From the NCBI GenBank assembly GCA_014132615.1, contig BMAH01000059.1, positions 1 through 55,635 of the forward strand: a stretch of 55,635 nt of DNA. Direction: 5' to 3'. The first letter of the stretch is position 1. Each line of letters opens with the position of its first letter. Positions 50,882 through 55,635 of the stretch are shown piece by piece. The stretch is from Gammaproteobacteria bacterium (GTDB lineage: Bacteria > Pseudomonadota > Gammaproteobacteria > DSM-16500). The position numbers were made by a program, and so were the translations under genes. The notes below the pieces were generated by a model that saw only the letters and a list, made by a program, of their open reading frames with translations, did not search any database and was not told the origin of the DNA.

Positions 50882-52402
50882 CTAGATGTTTTTGATGGTG
50901 ATATCTGGGTGGTTTTTTGGTATGTACAGAGTAAATGTTGTTGGGTTGTTTTGTACAGTTATCTTTCCGCCATGATTCTTCATTATTGTCTGGCAGCTGC
51001 TAAGGCCTAGCCCCGTTCCGTTCTGTTTTGTTGTGTATAGTGGTTCGAAGATCTTCTCGATGTCTTTTTTTGGAATTCCAGGGCCTGAATCCTGTATGCT
51101 AAGGAGCGTGGTGTTGTCCTGCTCTTTTATTGACAGTGTGATGGTTCCATCGCCTTCGATTGCCTGAACCGCATTTGTTATCATATTGGATAGTACTGTT
51201 TCCAGCTGGGTAAAGTCTCCATGTATTTCAAATTCTGATTCTGGTTGAATCACCTTGATTTCGCTTGGAATCAAAGTGTTCTGGAGTGCAGACTCTATGA
51301 GTTTGACTGATGAGAACGTTTCAATTCTTAACGGCTTGTCTTTTACAAAGTCGACGATTTCGTCTATCTGGCGATTCATCCTGTCTACTGCAGTAGTCAG
51401 TCTGCTCACCCTCTGGTTGATTTTATCATCGTGATTTTCCTGCATTGCCATGAGCTCGACTTGTGACTTCATCACGGTAAGTGGGTTTCTCAAATCATGC
51501 GCAAGCCTTGCCGCAAATGTGCCAACAATTGCAAGCTTTTCGCTTTTTCTGAGCCTGTCGTTGATTTGCCTTATCTTGCCTCTCAATGCCACTATGATGT
51601 TAATTCCAATGGTTAGTGAAATCAAAAGTGCGGGGATCACCTTTGTGTACAGATTAATGTTCTCGATTTTGGTTTTTGCCGCCTGTGATAAAATGAAAAT
51701 GGAATAGTCAGTTGTGTGCTTGCCACCCTTTTGCAGTATTGTTCTCTGCTGGTCTGCACCAATGGTGTAGTCTTCCCAGTTCTTCTCAAACCTTACCAAG
51801 TCTCCTGTGATTGGCTCTATCCAAAAGTCCGATGTGGTATCTGATAGAATTGTTATGCCGTGGAATTGCGGGAAGCTATCGCTAATGTCGTTCTTAGCAG
51901 TTGTTGCTCTAAAGACATAGGTGTCAAGGCCTTCCACCTGCTCGGTCCTCTGGTATGTCAGGGGGGTGTTTGCAAATACAAGCGGGTGATAGAACTGATA
52001 GTCCTGCTGTTTTACTCCTGGCTTGAACCAGAACTGTTTTTCCGGGGAATTCTTGTATGTGAAATCATAAACGTTAATTTTGTAATTTTCATCAGAGTGG
52101 AAGATTTCTTGTTCAGTGAACTCGTTTTTGCCGCTGATCACAGACGATATCTCAATATAGTTTCCATCGCTGGATATTGTTTTCTGAATAAGCGACTCTC
52201 TTAGCTTAAACGGTGCTGAGAGGTCTCCACTTGTGCTTGCGGCAATTTGGTCTTTCCCTTCCTGTTCCATGTATAGGTGAAAGTTGCTTGGAATTTTTTC
52301 AAGCTCTGGGACAAAACTAAGATACCAAATCGATGCGACAAAGACAGTAGTTGCCACTAGAATTATGGATCTTTTGATAACATAGTCTGAAGTTCGTCCC
52401 AT
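50882..52402 (-). CDS. Membrane sensor histidine kinase with large extracellular domain
   Basis: 506 residues. Two membrane helices (KRSIILVATTVFVASIWYL near 10-28 and VIPALLISLTIGINIIVAL near 255) enclose an extracellular beta-rich domain of about 225 residues, which includes WIEPITGDLVRFEKNWEDY; this is reminiscent of DUF3068/PorA-type domains, but only loosely. H-box ARLAHDLRNPLTVMKSQVEL, G-box GPGIPKKDIEKIFEPLYTT and TGLGLSSCQTIM. No receiver gene is adjacent, so its partner is one of the stand-alone regulators. Confidence 0.88.
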   Translation of the reverse strand: MGRTSDYVIKRSIILVATTVFVASIWYLSFVPELEKIPSNFHLYMEQEGKDQIAASTSGDLSAPFKLRESLIQKTISSDGNYIEISSVISGKNEFTEQEIFHSDENYKINVYDFTYKNSPEKQFWFKPGVKQQDYQFYHPLVFANTPLTYQRTEQVEGLDTYVFRATTAKNDISDSFPQFHGITILSDTTSDFWIEPITGDLVRFEKNWEDYTIGADQQRTILQKGGKHTTDYSIFILSQAAKTKIENINLYTKVIPALLISLTIGINIIVALRGKIRQINDRLRKSEKLAIVGTFAARLAHDLRNPLTVMKSQVELMAMQENHDDKINQRVSRLTTAVDRMNRQIDEIVDFVKDKPLRIETFSSVKLIESALQNTLIPSEIKVIQPESEFEIHGDFTQLETVLSNMITNAVQAIEGDGTITLSIKEQDNTTLLSIQDSGPGIPKKDIEKIFEPLYTTKQNGTGLGLSSCQTIMKNHGGKITVQNNPTTFTLYIPKNHPDITIKNI

Positions 52403-52426
52403 GTGTTGCGTCTTTGTTGTTCGAAA

Positions 52427-53224
52427 TTAAGTATTTTGCTTACTATCAATTTTGAATATGATGTCTGCAAGAATTTTTTCATGTCTTGGGCACAGTTTGT
52501 TGATTTCCAATTGTGAGAATAACAAATCTTTCTGCCAATGTGCATTGTTTAGCTTGCAATTTAGAAATTCGCAAAATGGCTCACCAGTGATATAATAGAA
52601 TAATGCCTGCATTGCATAACCACGTATTATCATATCTAGTCTTGAGTCGTGGTATTCTAGGTATTGCCCCTTGTATTTTTCCTTGATAGAATCCACGTTT
52701 AGGCCTTGGCCGTAATTTGCCATCAAGTCCAGATAATATTCTCGTGGCTTTGCAGGGGCCTCTATGATACCTGTAGTTGAGATGATTGCAGGATTTGCGC
52801 CAATGAGTGCTCGCCCGTGATATCTGTAGTCGGAATTATCAAATGTGCAGGTAAGCTTGTTTGTAAATATTAGATGAAAAGTTTCTGCATCTAGTTCTTC
52901 ATTTGGAATTAGTTCTGTTATTGCTTTTTGGAATTCAAACCCGTCATACAGAATGATGTTTTCGATTTTTGCCGAGTTCTCAAATGTCTCATGCTCGAAT
53001 TGGATCTCTTCTTCCATTGGATCATGTTTTTGGAATTCCTGCCGATAATTGTAAAAGCGAGTGGCCGCAATGTTTCTGGCAGTGTCCTCCTTTGCATATG
53101 AGAAGATGTTTTTTCTTTTTTGTACTGGTATGTGAAATGTCTCTTTGAGAAACCCTGCAAGATTGTCTAGCTTTAGTTCTGGAATGGATGGTTCGTCGTA
53201 GATGAAAATCTTTGAAATCTTCAC
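52427..53224 (-). CDS. Putative metallopeptidase (DUF6775-like)
   Basis: 265 residues from GTG 53222-53224, three bases after the thiazole synthase stop. Soluble, with the archaeal core DNSDYRYHGRALIGANPAII, YHDSRLDMIIRGYAMQALFY and a C-terminal metal-ligand-like block (FCEFLNCKLNNAHWQKDLLF, then LCPRHEK). I recall the family as DUF6775, a putative metallopeptidase distantly like archaemetzincins, but the classic HExxH is absent, so the activity is unproven. Coupling to thi4 suggests a shared role. Confidence 0.62.
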   Translation of the reverse strand: MKISKIFIYDEPSIPELKLDNLAGFLKETFHIPVQKRKNIFSYAKEDTARNIAATRFYNYRQEFQKHDPMEEEIQFEHETFENSAKIENIILYDGFEFQKAITELIPNEELDAETFHLIFTNKLTCTFDNSDYRYHGRALIGANPAIISTTGIIEAPAKPREYYLDLMANYGQGLNVDSIKEKYKGQYLEYHDSRLDMIIRGYAMQALFYYITGEPFCEFLNCKLNNAHWQKDLLFSQLEINKLCPRHEKILADIIFKIDSKQNT

Positions 53225-53227
53225 GAT

Positions 53228-54040
53228 CTAGGTTCGGTTTAGCTCTTTTAATTTTTGAGCGGTAATCTCTGCTGCTCTTTTTCCTGAAAATAGCATAGAG
53301 CCAAAGGTTGGACCCATTCTTGGCAGACCATGTGTTTCGGTAACTGACATACCTGCAATCACAAGACCTGGATAGATTTCACCGGTGGACTCGACTACCT
53401 TGTCCTCTCCTTCCTCTACCCACATTGGGTTCATTCCCTTCCAGTCGACAAGCTTTCTGTCAACTAGTCTTTTTACTGCAACGGAATCATGGCCTGATGC
53501 ATCAATTACCATCTTTGCTTCCAGTGCGACTGGGTCTACACACGTGATGTTTCTTGGCAAGGCAGACACTGGCATCCAGTTTACGACAAGACCAGACACT
53601 CTGCCGTATTTTAGGATAAGATCATCAAATTTAGTCAAGTTCAAAAATTTCACACCTGCATCGCATGTCGCTGCAATAAGTTTTGAGACAGCATGTGGTC
53701 CTGCTGTGATGTATAGTCCGTCTGATGCTTGCTTGTATGGTATTCCAAGCTCGTCCCAGATTTTCTGTGCTGGTGCTCTGACTGTGACTGGGTTCATCAT
53801 GTAGCCCCCTAGCCAGTAGCCGCCGCCAAGATAGTTGTTCTGCTCTATTATCAAAACCTTATAACCCATTAATGATAATTCTCGTCCAGCAGTAAGACCA
53901 GCTGGGCCTGCACCGATAATGATGACATCCGATGTGATTCGTTCCTTAAAGACTGCAAAGAACTCGTCAGCAATTGCGGCAGTAATCTTTGCCTCACTTA
54001 CATCTGCAAAAATTTTTGTCTTTGTCTGAGCGCTCTGCAC
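53228..54040 (-). CDS. thi4: Thiamine thiazole synthase (Thi4 type)
   Basis: 270 residues from GTG 54038-54040. Rossmann motif VIIIGAGPAGLTAGRELSLM (39-58), then GGGYWLGGYMM near 72 and the active-site stretch LPRNITCVDPVALEA with C167 just before VDP, then VIDASGHDSVAVKRL and GLPRMGPTFGSMLFSGKRAA. Thi4 makes the thiazole of thiamine from NAD, glycine and sulfur. In yeast and plants this Cys donates its own sulfur (one turnover), while methanogen enzymes have His there and use sulfide. The Cys suggests the single-turnover type. Confidence 0.88.
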   Translation of the reverse strand: MQSAQTKTKIFADVSEAKITAAIADEFFAVFKERITSDVIIIGAGPAGLTAGRELSLMGYKVLIIEQNNYLGGGYWLGGYMMNPVTVRAPAQKIWDELGIPYKQASDGLYITAGPHAVSKLIAATCDAGVKFLNLTKFDDLILKYGRVSGLVVNWMPVSALPRNITCVDPVALEAKMVIDASGHDSVAVKRLVDRKLVDWKGMNPMWVEEGEDKVVESTGEIYPGLVIAGMSVTETHGLPRMGPTFGSMLFSGKRAAEITAQKLKELNRT

Positions 54041-54194
54041 AAAACTAGCTCAGACTAGAACACATTAATAGTTTATTGTTAAAAATGCGCTTTTCTGATA
54101 TGGCAAAACAAATCAGATTAGGTGGCACTAACACAAAGAGGAAAATAATGTCGCCACTTTTGCTGCCTCGGCAAATTCTAATTTTTATCAAAAA

Positions 54195-54203
54195 TTTATA
54201 TCC
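54195..54203 (+). promoter_or_regulatory. TATA-like box of the nitrite/sulfite reductase gene
   Basis: TTTATATCC is centred about 25-29 bases before the TTG codons at 54222 and 54228, fitting a leaderless start. The rest of the 181-base gap (54041-54221) shows no gene. Confidence 0.5.
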
Positions 54204-54221
54204 AATTTTAAGGGAAGCTAG

Positions 54222-55635
54222 TTGAATTTGAGTACAACAACGCTAGGCAAGCCAAAAGAATCCAAAAAACCCAAGGTAAACTGGGCTAGAATTGAAGAGG
54301 CTGATCACTTTGCAAATACTGTAAAGCAGTACCGCCAGGGAAAGATCGATTCCGACCTATTTAGGAGATTTAGGCTCCAGCACGGCGCATACGGCACTCG
54401 AATGACTGATGATTATGCAATGGTTAGGATCAAGATTCCGGCAGGCGAAATCTATCCACACCAGCTTGAAAAAATTGCAACACTCTCTGAGCAGTATTCT
54501 ATTGGAAGCGCACATGTCTCCACCAGACAAAATATGCAGCTTCATTGGGTCGTACTGGAAGATGTTTCTGAAATTATTCGAAGTCTTGCAGATGTAGGAT
54601 TGACATCAAGGGAGGCATGTGGAAATACAGTTCGAAACGTAATGTGCAGTCCACTTGCCGGAGTGTGCAATGAGGAAAAATTTGATGTCACACCATATGC
54701 AGTAGCTACTGCCAAGTTCTTCCTGCGCAATCCACTAAATCAGTCATTGCCAAGAAAGTTCAAGTTCAATTTCACCTGCTGTGAAAAGCACGGAATGGCA
54801 AGAATGGTAGATGTGGGTTTGATTCCGCAAATTAGAATCGTAAACGGCAAGGAGCAAAGGGGATTTAAAATATTCATGGGCGGAGGCCTTGGCAACAAGT
54901 CCTTTGTAGGGCACGAGCTTGAGGACTTTACGCCCGAAGAGGATCTATTACACACATCAATTGCAGCAATTAGAATTTTCGACAGACTAGGCGATAGAAA
55001 ACACATGGAGAGAAACAGAATGAGATACCTTGTAGACCAGATGGGATGGGAGCAGTTCCAGGCCTTGGTCCTAAAGGAGCGCGCACTAGTCAGAATGACC
55101 CAGTCTGCAATTGTGAAACTATCTGTTGATCAGACGCCGCAAAAAATTGAGCCGCACGTGAGAATTTCCGGTTTTGATGGGAAATCCATACCTGATGGAT
55201 TTTCGCGATGGAGAAAGGGAAACACCTTTGCGCAAAAGCAGGCTGGTTACTATTCCGTTTCCATAACACTTGAGGCAGGCGATGTCACTGCAAGCCAGCT
55301 TCGAGCGCTGGCTGAAATCTCGCGCGAGTTTTCCGCAGAAGGCTATGCGAGAACGGGCTTTGTACAGGATATCTACCTAAGATGGGTAGCCGAGTCTGAT
55401 CTGGCAAGACTGTACTCTAGACTGTTGGAAATTGGACTTGCAAATCCTGGCTCACTTACAATGGTGCATCCTGTTGGATGCTCTGGTACTACATCGTGTA
55501 ATTTGGCACTGACAAACTCTCACAGACTGGCAAAGGAAATCCAGAGAAAGTTCATTGAGCTGAAACTGGATGAAGACGACGACCTGAGAGAATCATCAAT
55601 TAAGATTAGCGGATGTCCAAACTCTTGCGGCCAGC
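54222..55635 (+). CDS. Siroheme nitrite/sulfite reductase, N-terminal part (runs off the window)
   Basis: At least 471 codons, open to the window edge, from TTG 54222 or 54228. Ferredoxin-like half domains (LFRRFRLQHGAYGTRMTDDY), the substrate-binding stretch VSTRQNMQLHWV, then CCEKHGM and the cluster and siroheme ligands CSGTTSC (C-x5-C) and GCPNSCGQ (C-x3-C). It reduces nitrite or sulfite by six electrons in assimilation with ferredoxin. The arrangement cannot decide between nitrite and sulfite; in ammonia oxidizers nitrite is the abundant substrate. Two bases past a codon are missing at the end. Confidence 0.9.
   Translation, partial: MNLSTTTLGKPKESKKPKVNWARIEEADHFANTVKQYRQGKIDSDLFRRFRLQHGAYGTRMTDDYAMVRIKIPAGEIYPHQLEKIATLSEQYSIGSAHVSTRQNMQLHWVVLEDVSEIIRSLADVGLTSREACGNTVRNVMCSPLAGVCNEEKFDVTPYAVATAKFFLRNPLNQSLPRKFKFNFTCCEKHGMARMVDVGLIPQIRIVNGKEQRGFKIFMGGGLGNKSFVGHELEDFTPEEDLLHTSIAAIRIFDRLGDRKHMERNRMRYLVDQMGWEQFQALVLKERALVRMTQSAIVKLSVDQTPQKIEPHVRISGFDGKSIPDGFSRWRKGNTFAQKQAGYYSVSITLEAGDVTASQLRALAEISREFSAEGYARTGFVQDIYLRWVAESDLARLYSRLLEIGLANPGSLTMVHPVGCSGTTSCNLALTNSHRLAKEIQRKFIELKLDEDDDLRESSIKISGCPNSCGQ

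Noticed and set aside
1-55635. CRISPR array or direct-repeat cluster
   Set aside because: No regularly spaced repeats of 24-37 bases were seen; the closest is the 14-base pair at 7235-7265.

Overview
The window comes from an ammonia-oxidizing archaeon of the Nitrososphaerota (Thaumarchaeota), most likely order Nitrosopumilales; the moderate GC and gene set would suit a Nitrosotenuis-like genome, but the genus is an inference. The case rests on archaeal-only or archaeal-type proteins (aIF1, Sec61-beta, Alba, DUF2070, an archaeal-type ProRS, NreA, a Y-family polymerase with a PCNA-binding tail), coenzyme F420 genes (cofC, cofD, cofE), a Thi4-type thiazole synthase, a divergent tubulin/FtsZ-like protein and an archaeosortase. 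Many genes begin with GTG or TTG, and many have a TATA-like box about 25-30 bases before the start codon, which points to largely leaderless transcripts.

Layout. 0-4.4 kb: partial cofC, cofD, a membrane-anchored surface protein, a CPBP membrane protease, aIF1 and two small zinc proteins. 4.4-7.7 kb is an AT-rich accessory island: a transposase remnant, an unknown membrane protein, a 111-base nested inverted-repeat element, two tiny membrane proteins, an intact IS6-like transposase with divergent CACGTGG operators, and two AbrB-like small genes (one broken). 7.7-24.5 kb is core and secreted-protein territory: Sec61-beta, DUF2070, a PD-(D/E)XK protein, an orphan peptide-binding lipoprotein-like protein, a 996-residue secreted protein, a geranylgeranyl reductase-family flavoprotein, a TPR protein, a hydroxyacid dehydrogenase, an MFS transporter and many proteins under 80 residues.

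24.8-35.2 kb: a cobalamin-binding-type protein, NreA, the tubulin-like protein with its coiled-coil partner behind a structured leader, an archaeosortase with Ser in place of the usual Cys, DNA polymerase IV, Alba, LysE and PAC2 proteins, a receiver protein and a nitrilase. 35.3-47.9 kb: SMC, an OppF-type ATPase, ProRS, secreted and small proteins, a ThrH-like phosphatase, cofE, a PHP phosphoesterase, TusA and a cysteine synthase. 47.9-55.6 kb: a kinase/receiver pair, thioredoxin reductase, a second sensor kinase, a putative metallopeptidase directly behind thiazole synthase, and the start of a siroheme nitrite/sulfite reductase.

Functional links: F420 synthesis (cofC/cofD at one end, cofE 43 kb away), sulfur and cofactor chemistry (TusA, cysteine synthase, TrxB, Thi4, NirA-like), PCNA-linked repair (NreA, Dpo4), chromosome architecture (SMC, Alba) and cell-surface maturation (Sec61-beta, archaeosortase, several C-terminally anchored proteins). 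I found no CRISPR array and no tRNA or rRNA gene. The observations most worth pursuing are the inverted-repeat element at 5463-5573, the switch-like leader of the tubulin-like gene, the Ser-type archaeosortase, and the Cys-type thiazole synthase coupled to a putative peptidase.
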